From NCBI GenBank assembly GCA_963082975.1, contig OY720345.1:26172611-26236610 (forward strand): a DNA stretch of 64,000 nucleotides. Reading direction: 5' to 3'. The first letter of the stretch is position 1; the number at the start of each line of letters is the position of its first letter. Origin of the DNA: Labia minor. Its lineage: Eukaryota; Arthropoda; Insecta; Dermaptera; Spongiphoridae. The notes under the pieces are model-generated. The model made no database searches. It saw nothing but the letters and a program-made list of their open reading frames with translations, and was not told where the DNA came from. Made by a program: the position numbers and the translations under genes. Shown piece after piece: positions 1 to 11,700 of the stretch.

Positions 1-693
1 TAAATATTTATTTCACTAATAATTAATTTAATAATTGAATATATTATATTATGAATATATTAATATCTCCCAGATAAATTTAAACCAACTAACTTCTATT
101 TAAAATGATTTATTTTCAGAGAATATTTTTATTTTATTTTTTTATTTTTATTTTTTGTTGAATCAATTATGTTTATCTCACCTATATGTATAGGATATTT
201 AATATCGAATTCTGTTTTGCATAATAAACTTGGTTCCATTTCTATAAAACCACTCTTTCTAAAATAAAATTAATCATAAAAAAAGTATTTTATAAATAAT
301 TTGTCAAATACTGAATGAACCGACAACAGACTACTCGCAGTTGAAACTAATCAATAAGTATAGTCTGGTTAAAAATTGCAACCCTTAAAAACACCAAAAG
401 AATACGACATATATATATATATAAATATATTTCAATTTTATTAATCTTAATAATAATTCTTTTATTTGGAATTATAGAAATAAATATTGAAATTATATTA
501 TTCTTTTATATTAAATGAAAGATAAATATTAATATCAGTTTCTTATTTATTTTGGTCAAAAAGATTTTTAATAAACATTTTCTCACTTAAATTAAAGTAC
601 TAATTTACTTATATATTTATATATATATAGTTTAAAAAAATTATTACATTCATCTATTTCTCTAAATTTGAGAATTTCCAATCACATTTACCT
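1..693. other. AT-rich non-coding DNA, left edge
   Basis: No ORF of interest, no spliceable exon pair and no recognisable transposon end was seen. The stretch is dominated by A/T runs and short AT dinucleotide tracts. It lies downstream of the 3' end of the minus-strand receptor gene Gr-C. Confidence 0.5.
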
Positions 694-875
694 ATAGTAC
701 CTGGGACACCGAGCTCTCGCTCGATCCTTTAAAAATATTGATATACAATTCTTTAATTATTTATTACAATTATTAAAAGTTACATCATTGTATCAATCTG
801 ATTAAAATGAGTGGAACTTGGGGTCCTCAATAATAATACCTGGTTCACCGAGTCACCGTTCCAATAATTTAAAAG
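694..875 (+). repeat. Repeat family R6, copy a
   Basis: Begins TACCTGGGACACCGAGC and runs through a block ending in GGTCCTCAATAATA. The same block recurs near 45,505-45,650, and a 3' part recurs near 46,395-46,490. No coding capacity. Function and class unknown; dispersed copies mark it as mobile or formerly mobile. Confidence 0.6.
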
Positions 876-1039
876 AACTTTCGTAAATTTGATTTATTTA
901 TATGTATATATAGATAAAAAGGTTTTTCTCTGCACATTGCTGTGAATTTAAAATTTTTGTATTCATTTTCGCGTTTCATGACTTCTAGAATCCAAGAGTG
1001 ACTAGAATTTTTCATGACTGTCTGTCTGGAAATTTTGAC

Positions 1040-1490
1040 GTTATAGAGTCTAAATTGGATGAACCGATTTCGATAAAATTACATACCTCTATTTTTTCGA
1101 TATATATTCAATAACCACAGAAATGAAGTCTTTCTGTCGGGAAATTTTGACGATATAGACTCAAAATTGTACAGATTAATTACGGAGGCGCTGAATGACG
1201 AAATTGAATCTTCTAAACGTTGTGAAACAATTTCAAATAATTTAAATGTATCTATTAATGCAATAAAAACAAATATGGATATAATGTAAATATTTTTAAT
1301 TTTATTTTAAGAATAGATATATCTTACAGGCGTTTCTGTGACGTCATATCTATTTAAATTAAAAAAAAACTAATGAAGATGATTTTTCCCAGAGATGTGA
1401 TCAATAAAGATCGACTTTTCTTTATAAATACTATCTATGATGTGAATTTCAAAAAAATCGATATCGATATATACAATTTTAGCTAGCATA
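1040..1490 (+). repeat. Repeat family R5 (diverged R1 relative), copy a
   Basis: Shares the internal order of family R1: a block resembling AACAATTTCAAATAATTT, then TCTATTAATG(C/T)AATAAAAA, then GTGACGTCAT, then a TGATTTTTC block. Its 3' part (CTTTATAAATACTATCTATG, ending in AAAAAAATCG) recurs at 35,480-35,830 (inverted) and 46,850-46,960. No ORF. It looks like an older branch of the R1 non-autonomous family. Confidence 0.55.
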
Positions 1491-2056
1491 ATAAGATTAG
1501 ATAGATAGAAATTTAATGTATAAATGCATTTGAGGATTATTGTCAATAATTATATAGGAAAACAAAGGACAAACATTTTTGGAAATCAAATTGAAAGCAG
1601 AACGAAAAAATAATGTCCTTATAAAATATAGGTATAGTAAAAATTTTAAATATTTCCCTTATATATTATTATTAGTAAGAATATTAATTAAAATGCTAAT
1701 TGTCATTATATGTATATTAAAAAATCCAGGGAATTATAATTAAAATCTATTAATAAGTAAATGGAGTTACTGAATAAATCATTTTAACATGTTTTAGTTT
1801 ATTTCTGTTTTAATAAGATAATCTCATTGCACTTTATTATTCTTATTTTTCATTTAATTTTAATGCTCCCTTTTAAATGAGAATCTCTTTGAATTGTGAT
1901 TAATACATATTAAACAAATACAAAACCAAAGGGAAATTAAAATTAAAGAGAAAATAGATTTTTTTTTTGTAGATGATACATGGAACTTAGAATTTCAGAA
2001 TTTGTTTTAAAGAGGACGGATACTCTATAAAAATTGCGATTTCATTAAAATAATTC
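1491..2056. other. Non-coding spacer 3' of Gr-C
   Basis: AT-rich sequence with no supported gene, repeat or RNA. It separates repeat R5a from the 3' end of the minus-strand gustatory receptor gene. Confidence 0.5.
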
Positions 2057-2062
2057 TTTATT
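2057..2062 (-). terminator. Candidate poly(A) signal of Gr-C
   Basis: AATAAA on the minus strand, about 48 bases past the Gr-C stop codon. Position is suitable, but this hexamer is common by chance in such AT-rich DNA. Confidence 0.35.
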
Positions 2063-2109
2063 TTTTCTTCTTTAATATTTTAGAATATCAATATTGAAAT
2101 AGAAATTAA

Positions 2110-5100
2110 TTATTTCCAAGTATTAAGTTGTAATAAAATTATTAAATTAATTACAACCGCATTTAACATCTGTAAATAAAAATACATTATTATATATATT
2201 ATATAATACAAATAAATAATAAATTTTAATTTTTTTACCGAGATTATCAATGATTTATCTAAATAAATAATTCCTCCTATAAAGAAAGTATCTTGTTGAT
2301 GAGCGACTTGCAATGAAAATATTTCTAACTAGAAGAAACATTTTGTGTTAAATTAATTATTAATAATTTTTAATAAATGTTTTATCAGCGCTATGGTGTC
2401 ATTTGGAAATTGAACTGATCTGGCTCTGGTTCCGGCTTGGGCTATTAAGATAATATACAAGTCGGAGCCGAAGCCGGAGCCAGAGCAGGAAAATTCGACA
2501 TGGATGCACAGCCCTGTTTTTAACTTTTGCTGAAATAGTTAATATTTATATAAATAATTTGGAATATAAGAGGTCAAGTATTAACACTTAAAAATATATT
2601 ATGAAACAGCAGAAATCTTCCTCGTAGGTATTAGATGTTAGGCTATTTAGAACCGCATGTATACGAAGTAATCATAAAATTGTAATTACCAAACCTCTTC
2701 GGATTGCATAATTTAATAAGAATTCAAAACCTTTTCAATATAAAACCGTTAAAAAACTCTATATAAAATAATTGAAAGAAAATCTCACAAACCTCTAAAG
2801 AAGGAAAGAACCTGCCGAAGAAGTATCAAGACTTCATACTTTAAATTCAAAGCACAGCACTCTCGTAAGTACAACAAATAATAAAAGTAATTCTATAATA
2901 AAACAATTAAAATTAAGTATTGGGAAACGTTAACTGCTGGAATGGAAAACAATCTATATCAGTGTTACTCAAACTTTATACAATGAAGGTTCGACATTAT
3001 TATTTAAAATCTAAAACGGACTGGTATTTTATCAATGTGTAAACTTTTATATATTTTAAACAAACTTTTTTTATAAGTTTAACAGGGATCATTCAATATT
3101 ACCTATAAATAATTAAGAAAGTACGGACTAACGAAAGAATTGTAAATTTTTAGTGTGACAATTATGCCTACTTCTTTCTTCAGCGGATCAGCACCGGTCC
3201 ACGGACCATACTTTGAATAACAAAGTGCTCAAAAGAAAATGCGGAAGATCCAAAAAAAAAAAAAATCATAACAAAATAACTATATTGAAGAATGGGGACA
3301 ATAATCAGTGGTGTATTGGGAGGGGAACGCGGGGGAACAACGTTCCCTTACCTTTTTTCACAACCGGAACGCGTTCCAGTACTTTTTCATGTCCCGACAA
3401 CTCCCACTTAAATCTACTGTTAGAATTTCTTTTTTAGTGTTCGTTAATATTTTGTATAGTAAGAATAATTAAAAATAAAAACTTATATGGAAAAAAATAG
3501 TTTGCTAAAAATTGGACATTTTTTACTCCCACTATGCGTTCCCTTACTTCTTATTTTACCATTACATCACTGATTATAATAACATTAATTAACTGGGTTA
3601 GAAAAAATATACAACATTAATTGTAAATAAGTCTTTTTTTTTAGATTTTAAGGTTGTTTACTTTAAAATTTAAAAAAAAAAATATTCATACATACTTAAT
3701 ATTAATAAAAATGAAAAGTGAATGATGGTAATTATTTTTTTTATTAGCATGAAAACTTTATTAAGTATTCATTAAAAATAAATTGATTTTTTTCTTTCTA
3801 TATCTTTTTGAATTCTGATCAATAAAAAGAACAATATTTGTTTCTTATTGATTTATTATTTTATTTTACCAATACATCATTGACAATAACTCCACTCATT
3901 GAGGGAAATCAAGTCCGGATCCATATTCGTAAGTTATTCTACTACCCCACTTACAACATCCCTACTACTACAACTTTTGCAAAAAAAAAATCTCAGAACA
4001 ATTATGGACAAGCGTCAATGAAGAATAAGAAACGAGGAGGGGACAAACAAGAAGATATAAGACTTTTGATTTAGATTAATTAATATGGTGGAAAAAAAGA
4101 GCGAATGTGTATTATATGAATAGGCAAAAGAAGATGAAGAAATTTTTATAAATTTACTAAATAAGGATACTTTTCTACATAATTTCACACTATTATCATA
4201 AATTTCCAAAGGTCTAAAAATAATTAATCAAATTACAATTTACAATATACCTATACATATTATTATTTAATTATATTATTTATTACCTCTTTTCGCATAT
4301 TAGGTAGTTTGGAAGAATTTAATAATTTTTCAAGAAATATAGATGTTTTCTTAAACTGTAATTGTTGATAAAATTTAAATTTTATGCAATTTAAAAAATA
4401 ATAAAAATATTGTTTAATTAAATGATTACCTCATTTTGAGTAGATGTACAAATAAAAATAAATAAGATAAATTTTACAATCATAAAGGTATTCCACATCA
4501 TATAAGTTACACCATCCAGAAAATTGCTTATTTGTAAATGTGAATATATTTCCATTACTATCATTGTCGTTGATATTACCCAAGAAAATGTCATTAAAAA
4601 TTGTTGAAGGAGATATGTACAAAAAATTTTATTGATTTTTATTAATAATCGATATAAAAACACTTGAAAACGATTAAAATATTTTATTTTTTGGAAATCG
4701 CTAGACTTAAATGATTTTATTTGTTGATTTATATTCTGAAATCATAAAATTGAAACTTTTTAATTTTAACTAAATAAATAAATTATACAAATAGGTGGTG
4801 TTTTAATAAAAATTCTTTTAATAATTATAAAAAAAAATAAGTTGACCTGTGGCCAGGTCCGAACCGACCGACGGTTTGAAGTAAATTAAATTCCAGTTAC
4901 AGAAACAAATTCCAATAATTTTAATATATCTATTAATGTAATAAAAACAGATATGGATACATAAATAATAAATATAAACATTTTTAATTTTATTTTATTT
5001 ATAATATATATGCAAGACCAGGATGTGACGTCATGAATGGCTGGATGGCGTCATATAATTTTAAATCAAGAAAAAACTAATAAATATGATTTTTCTCGAG

Positions 5101-7024
5101 GATAAAACCAATTACAAAGTGTATGATTCGTGGTGATATGTAAAAAATCTTCTTATGTGAAATTTGGTGTGAAAATAACCCTTCCCTTCCTATCGTCGAT
5201 CGCTAATACACCACTTCCGGTTTCCGGATTTGCACCAAAAGTTGATCAATTCATCCCACTGATGCATAAAGTAAATATACCAAATTTCATCAAAATCCGT
5301 TCAGCCGTTCAGGCTGTACACATCTATACGGACAGACGGACGGACAGACATCATGCTAAAAATACTTTTTTCTGTTAAGAAAATGCATGATTCGTGGAGA
5401 TATGTAAAAATCTCCACATGTGAAATTTGGTGTGAAAACAATACCTCCCTTACTATCGTCGGTCGGTAATAAACAAAAGTTTTAATAAATATTTTTTAAT
5501 CTGTTAATTACTTTTAAATTTATAGTATAAACTAATATTTTCATTTAATCAATAAGTGCATAGGTAAATCTCATGCTATTTTATTTTTTCTATTAGAATA
5601 ATATATTTTTCTGGTAATTATACAGAAGACTGGCGAAAGGAGGTAGGTGGTTGAAACTTACTTTGAGGTGTTCCTTGAATGATTCTGAACAACTTTATAT
5701 GCAACTTTTTTTATGATCTCTTTTAGTTTAATTAATAAAAATTATTTAATTAAAAGACTTTTTCGGTTTTTTAAATTCGGTTTATTTTATTTTAGAAATA
5801 GTTTTATTCATACCAAAGTTATTTAAACGCTTTTGCGGAGTTTATATTTTCTAAAATAAAATAAACCGAATTTAAAAAACCGAAAAAGTCTTTAAATAAC
5901 TTTAGTATGGATAAACTATTTCTAAAATAAAATAAACCGAATTTAAAAAACCGAAAGTCTTTAAATAACTTTAGTATGGATACACAGTTTAATTAATTAA
6001 ACTAAAAGAGATCATAAAAAAAGTTGCATATAAAGTTGTTCAGAATCATTCAAGGAACACCTCAAAGTAAGTTTCAACCACCTACCTCCTTTCGCCAGTC
6101 TTCTGTATAATTACCATTTTTCTTTCTATGCCAAGAAATTCTAATACCCCTTGTATTAAATACATAGAGAAATGTTCAGATAGAATATTTAAATGCTTTT
6201 ATTTTAAATGTACTATTCTATTTTAAAATATTTATTTATTATTTTTAGAAGCAGCATTGAAACAGATCTGGCGAGTAAGTGGGAGGGGTAAAGAAACATT
6301 GCCTAAATTGACTGATATTCAACCCAATTTATAATTTAAGTTAATAATTTTTAATCAACAAGTCTCTTTTACATATAATTTTTTTCTTAATTAACTAACA
6401 AATTAAAAAAAAAACTTCAGAAAAAATTATATCAATAAATGACATTAAGATATATTTATATAAAGATTCTCTTACCTCAAAATGATATTTTAATATATAT
6501 ATGAATGTCATATATTGTTGGAACATTAATAATTCAATAAAGTAATTAAAATAAAACATAACATAATTTTTATCTATTAATATAGAGTCTGAATTTATTA
6601 TATCTATTAAAAAATTACAAAATAATTCTGTAATCCAGAAGATATTAATAAACCAAATGATTTTATATCTAGATTGTTCTAAAGGGGAGATCGATCCGAG
6701 ATGATCAAAGATTTTCAAAAGGTCAATTATCTCATACCGATATTTAATTCCTGTATAAAAACAAGATAAACAAGTAATAATTGAAAACCAATTCATTATT
6801 AATAATTGTGAATTTTGAATGGTATATTTAGAAAAATATAATATCCGAAATTCAAAACTTATCATAATTATCGTTAAAATCAATTGAACCGCAATTCTTT
6901 TCCATTGAAAAACACAAAAATTTTTGTTTATTGGAATAAAACCAATTATTTGAGATAATAACAAATTCTCCCGTAAAGTATTATAAAATTCCATATTATA
7001 AAGAAAAGAATTGTCTTGGCTCAA
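2110..7024 (-). CDS. Gustatory receptor family protein (Gr-C), 5 exons
   Basis: Predicted 7-transmembrane chemoreceptor of the insect Gr family, acting in the membrane of sensory neurons; ligand unknown. Exons on the minus strand: 7024-6476, 4735-4430, 4355-4287, 2328-2239, 2169-2110; all introns are phase 0 with GT/AG ends, giving 357 aa. Hydrophobic segments lie at about residues 41-62, 75-92, 121-141 and 152-176 (exon 1), two more in exon 2, and the last in exon 5. The final exons carry the family hallmarks: a 30-codon exon with FFIGGIIYLDKSLI, then INLIILLQL in place of the usual TYLVIL-QF. The 23- and 30-codon exons match Gr-A and Gr-B in length. Exon 1 (183 codons) corresponds to their exons 1-3 fused. 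Intron 1 holds a hairpin element and R1a; intron 3 holds a MITE. No disabling mutation seen. The start at 7024 is the first in-frame ATG; one at 6991 is possible. Confidence 0.82.
3306..3572 (+). mobile_element. hAT-like MITE M1, copy a
   Basis: Starts CAGTGGTGTATTGGG and ends CATCACTG, an imperfect terminal inverted repeat of hAT type. It lies in Gr-C intron 3. A near-identical copy is at 44,035-44,307. The right flank is ATTATAAT, but the left flank is ACAATAAT, so this copy has no clean 8-bp target duplication, unlike copy b. The 74-codon ORF across it is a shadow. Confidence 0.7.
3573..3850 (+). repeat. Duplicated flank of MITE M1 (copy a)
   Basis: About 280 bases downstream of the MITE are nearly identical to 44,308-44,588, including the block from ATTATAATAACATTAATTAA to TTGTTTCTTATTGATTT. 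The upstream flanks of the two MITE copies are unrelated. This implies a duplication of MITE plus right flank, not two independent insertions. Confidence 0.7.
4841..5469 (+). mobile_element. R1 element, copy a (in Gr-C intron 1)
   Basis: Starts GTTGACCTGTGGCCAGGTCC followed by GAACCGACCGACGG and ends CTATCGTCGGTCGGTAA, so CCGACCGACG is inverted at the two ends. Internal landmarks are TGTGACGTCATGAATGGCTG, a CTTCCGGTTTCCGG block, ATCCGTTCAGCCGTTCAGG, and a short GGACAGACGGAC tandem. About 630 bp, with no transposase. Other copies: 11498, 12139, 16713, fragment 19890, degraded 55911. Confidence 0.7.
5613..6115. mobile_element. Long-hairpin (foldback) element FB1
   Basis: Two arms of roughly 200 bases are inverted copies of each other: left starts GGTAATTATACAGAAGACTG, right ends CAGTCTTCTGTATAATTACC. 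The centre contains extra repeats of a block with AAATAAACCGAATTTAAAAA. An 8-bp direct duplication ATTTTTCT flanks the element on both sides, as left by hAT-class transposition. It lies in intron 1 of Gr-C. FB2 (43,493) and FB3 (58,006) share the ends and length. Confidence 0.78.
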
Positions 7025-7317
7025 TATAATTATTTTTTTTTTTTATAAATAATATTGATTGATGTGTGTGTGTGCTTAATATTTTAGCCTTGTCATGTTT
7101 TATTAAATTATGTGAAATACAAATTGATTATATTTCAATAAAAATCATCAATAATTAATGTTAATTAATTTCTACTACAAAATCATCAAAACATAGATCA
7201 TTCCGAATTATAGCTTTTTTTAAATAATTTTTATATTAATTAAATTTAAATATATATTGAATAAAATGCAACATTTTAAAGAAATATATATAATTTATAC
7301 GAGATATGTTCAAAAGA

Positions 7318-8050
7318 AAAGGTGAATTTTGAATTATTTAAAAAAGTATTTATTTATTCGTCAATATCCATTTTGTGCCTTTCAAAGTAATTCCCCTCAG
7401 ATATAATACACTTAATCCAGCGCTTCTTCCAATCGTCGAAGCACTTCTGAAATCAACTCGTTCTTCGATTCCGAATTTATTTCATCAATTGTGTCAATAC
7501 GCTTTCCTTTCATTGGTCTCTTCAGCTTTGGTAATAGGAAATAGTTCCTGAGAGACAAATCTGGTGAATACGGTGGTTGAGGCATGATTATGGGGTTGTT
7601 TTTGGCCAAAAATTCACGAATAAGCAATGATGTGTGAGCTGGTGCATTTTCCATGATTTGATTTTCCACAATTCCGATCGTTTGAGCCGTATTGCTTCAC
7701 GTAAACTTTGCATAACTTCATTGTAGTAATCCTTATTAACAGTACGACCTCTTGGGAAGAACTCATGATGCACCACGCCATTGTAATCGAAGAAAACAAT
7801 CAGCAAAACTTTCACATTTGATCGAACTTGGCGTGCTCTTTTATAGCGCTTGTACCACTTATAAACATTTTTTTGAGATAAAGTATACTCGCCGAATACC
7901 ACAGTCAACATTTCAAATGCGTTGAAGCACTTTATTCCAATGTAATACAGATTTTTTAAATAAAAAATTGAAGAACACACAAAAACATGAATAACTTTTT
8001 CATTTTTCAAAAACAAACTACTAATCCAAAATGGCTGATAATGTCAACAT
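7318..8050 (-). pseudogene. Mariner-family transposase relic (GVQW3-like)
   Basis: Minus-strand remains of a mariner transposase between the head-to-head Gr-C and Gr-A genes. Visible in order: an N-terminal HTH block (KCFNAFEML.. TLSQKNVYKWYKRYKRARQ), a catalytic-domain block (SNVKVLLIVFFDYNGVVHHE), then NAPAHTSLLIREFLAKN, MPQPPYSPDLS and KLKRPMKGKR, ending KCIISEGNYFERHKMDIDE. The region between RARQ and SNVK is missing, removing the linker and first catalytic aspartate. At least one frameshift occurs near 7620-7660. The right-hand terminal repeat (TATGTTCAAAAGAAAAGGTG) is at 7304-7325; the other end is lost. Confidence 0.75.
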
Positions 8051-8793
8051 ATGGGTAACATGTGTACTAACATAACAAAAAATTTCGATATAGTATATAT
8101 AAGTTATTTTTATTTTATTTATAAAATATAAGGAATGTAATGATCATTTTGAGTTTCAATTTTGACACAAGAAGGTAGACATGTGACATCACGGTTTTTT
8201 TTGTTTTAATTTTTAATTTAAATTAAATATAACATTAAATATAATTCTTTATTAGCTGAATTTAATAAATTTGCAATAAATAAATAAGTCTCTTTAAACT
8301 TAATTTAATCATCCCTGTAATAATAATTACTTATTATTAATAAAATATAATATGATGGTAATATTAAGTAAATATGAAAGAGTAAGTAAATAAGTGCATT
8401 TTTATGTTATTATTCCTTTTAAAATAAAATTATCTCTTAAAAATCTTTTAAAATTTTTAATATCTAATTTTTTTTTTCATATAATCACACATTTAAAAGT
8501 AAAATGTAGTATGTAGAAATTTATCAAAAATAAAAAACTTCTTTCAAGAGGACATATCTGTTTTGATGGACCTATTTTAACGTTTTATTTGGTTATTTTC
8601 CTTCAGTTAAGACAAAACATTATTCAAACAAAATTCTTTATTATACTTTTATAAATATTTAATTACTTTTTTTAATTTAATTATTTTAATGGCTCTTTCT
8701 TTTTAATCGTAATTTGCTTACTACATGTAAGTAAATAATCAATAAAAATATATATTTTTTTAGCAATTTTCTTTCAATTTATTAGTGAACAAA
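8051..8793. other. Upstream region of Gr-A
   Basis: AT-rich sequence between the mariner relic and the Gr-A start codon. It must hold the Gr-A promoter, but I see no distinctive core element. No gene or repeat recognised. Confidence 0.4.
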
Positions 8794-11700
8794 ATGTCAA
8801 ACAATTTAGAACATATTCTTTATATTATCACTTTTTATAGAAAATTTGTTGGTTTTAATATATTAAAACGAGATAAATTTGGAAATTATCGGATTATATA
8901 TAGTTGGCTAATATATTGTATTATATTATTTTCATTAATAATACTTCTCTATTTTAATTGGTTCTTGGTAATTATAAAATAAAATTCTTTTATATTTGCA
9001 TGGTGTGATATCTATATCTATATCTATATATATATAAATATATAAGGTAAAACCGAGGGATATGACGTACAATTCGGGTTTTTGCCAAATTTCAAACACT
9101 AATACGCATTATGACTTTATTATTGGTGTTAATCGTCCATACGAATATTTGGTATTCATAGAAAAATTCTACTTTATTCTTAAAATAAGAACTACTAAAA
9201 AAAGTCAACTTTTCGGCAATATTCCTAACACAGAATTGATATTGCGCAGCCGGTTTAGGGGATATTGCTTATGGGAAATTAAATATTAAACAAAAATAAA
9301 ATGTTGAAATGTAATTAGATTAGATAATTTAATTAGATAAATTTTAAGAATTAAAAGAGTACATATCTTAATTAATAAATTTATACAAGCCCAGTCCCTT
9401 GTTTGGAAGGTTCAATTTTTCACTGTTAAGTTGAGGTAGTACGCTCACTATATCCCTAGCATACACAATGCGACATAGCACCCCTTCGATACAATTTTAG
9501 ATAAAGACTTGTAAATATTAAACAATGAGGGATATGTGAATAATTAAGTCTATTTATTTTGAAGAATGTGCATAAACGTAGAATATACTATACTTGCAAA
9601 CATTTCAAAAGAAAACAAATTACGAGCCTTTGAAATATGATGAAATTGATGTGAATGTGTTGATCTTCAAAATGGCTTAGAAAACAAATCCTCCTTACAA
9701 GATTGTTCGCTTATATATAAAGAAGTCACGCTTTACTTGGTTTCGTATAGGTAACCTCTATCTATAATGACTTTCGCTTACCAAAAGGGTTAGTTTTTGA
9801 AATATAGAAAACACGCCATATCCCCCGATTTAGCTTATATCAAAGTATTTTATTAATAAATTGCCCATATAAAATTAAACATATAATCATATTAAGTATT
9901 TATTATTTGTTTTCATTTTATTATTTTTTTGATATTCGAATGCCTAAAACAAAAGTAGTATCTATTATTTATATAAAATAATAAATTATTATTATTATTA
10001 TTATTATTGTTATTTGCGTATGGACCATCTAGGATCACGCAAAGCTCCCATATACAAGGGTATTGATGTTAAGTGTGCCCATATATGAATGTTCTTTAGG
10101 TGTTAACTTTCATTCTTCTTGTTTTTTTTTTGTGTGTGCTCGTGAAGATCCGGGGTCCTCCAAAATCCGAACGCCCGGTTGCCGTCTGGTGACGTGTGGA
10201 TTGGGTACCACCTAGAGTGGTTATTCTCATCACGATCCATTGTTGCTTATGGTTACTTGTTTTGAAGTAGTCCTGCTGGTGCAGGGTTGTAATATGTAAA
10301 ATAATAAATTCTATATAATATATTTATATTTATTTGAGGAGGCAGCTTGGCCGAGAGGGTAGCGTAGCAATTTTCAATTTTCTACACAAGAAGTCGGCGT
10401 TCGATTCCAACTAAGAACAAATTTTTCTAATAAATTCAATTTAACATCAGCTGCCTCCGGCTCCAGGAACTGTCAGACAGTTCCTGGTTCTATACATGCG
10501 GAAGGCAACGGGAAACTACCGCATTAACATTCCCAAGAAGAATCAACACAAGTCATGATGATGGCCAAACTCCGAAGGGTGACGTCACCTTAAGTAGAAG
10601 AATAATTATATTTAAGATATAAATAAAATGTCAATTGAGGGAAGATTCAATTAATAAATATATTTTATTTTTTTAGGTAATAATCTTAAACATGGAATGG
10701 ACAGCTTTAAATATTGGGAATTTTATACAAATTTTATTTTGGATTTCCTCAATTATTTCTTTATATATATATTCACTTTCTTATTCGAAAACGATAAATG
10801 GTATTCAGATTGAAATAATAAAATACGGAGTGGGTATTTATTTTAGTAATAAGTTTAAAATTTGTCTATTTGTACAAGAAGTATTATTCGGTGTTTTAAG
10901 CCTTTCAACCCTCATGGTCGGAAACATACCTGACCAAAGGGTAAATAAACACTTCAATAGTTAATTATTATTCACAAAGTGAATTTTATACTTTTTTTAA
11001 TTTTCTATAAAATAATTCTGAAAAGTACATCAAAATATTATTTTCAGCCAGCTCTGATATCTCATCTCTATGGAATATTTATGATAGTGAATACAATAAA
11101 ATATTATTATATGATGATTCATTTCATAGGCCAGTTATATTATCAATTAAATAAAGAATTACAAAAAATTAATTATTCGGTTATTCCTTGGGTATGTATA
11201 TTAAGTAGATATGTTTTAATTTATTTTTATTTTGATTTCTAAATAAAAAAAAATCCAATTAATATGAATAATCATTTAAACCAGAATGATATTAGACCAA
11301 TGTGAAATAAATATATACAATGGATTTTTCAGATACTTGGTGTAGAATTGTTTTAATTTTATATGTCAAGAATTAACCTTAGAAAAAAAGTTCATTTAAT
11401 AATTTATATTATAGACTGAACAATTAATAATTTTGCTATTATTAATAATTTTATTTTATGTTCTATTTTATTGGCTATAGAATATAATATATAATAAGTT
11501 GACCTGTGGCCAGGTCCGAACCGACCGACGGTTTGAAATAAATTAATTTCCAGCTACAGAAACAATTTCAAATAATTTTCATATATCTATTAATGTAATA
11601 AAAAACAGATATGGATACATAAATAATAAATATAAACATTTTTAATTGTATTTTATTTATAATATATATTCAAGACCAGGCTGTGACGTCATGAATGGCT

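Noticed and set aside
3213..3437. 74-codon plus-strand ORF
   Set aside because: Runs through MITE M1; its counterpart in the other MITE copy is not open in the same frame.
4015..4209. Minus-strand ORF next to Gr-C exon 3, considered as its next exon
   Set aside because: It lacks the FF-GG-hLD pattern and proper phase. The exon at 2239-2328 has exactly the expected 30 codons and motif.
9062..9289. 75-codon ORF in Gr-A intron 1
   Set aside because: Lies inside an R7 repeat; no domain and not conserved as a frame in the other R7 copy.
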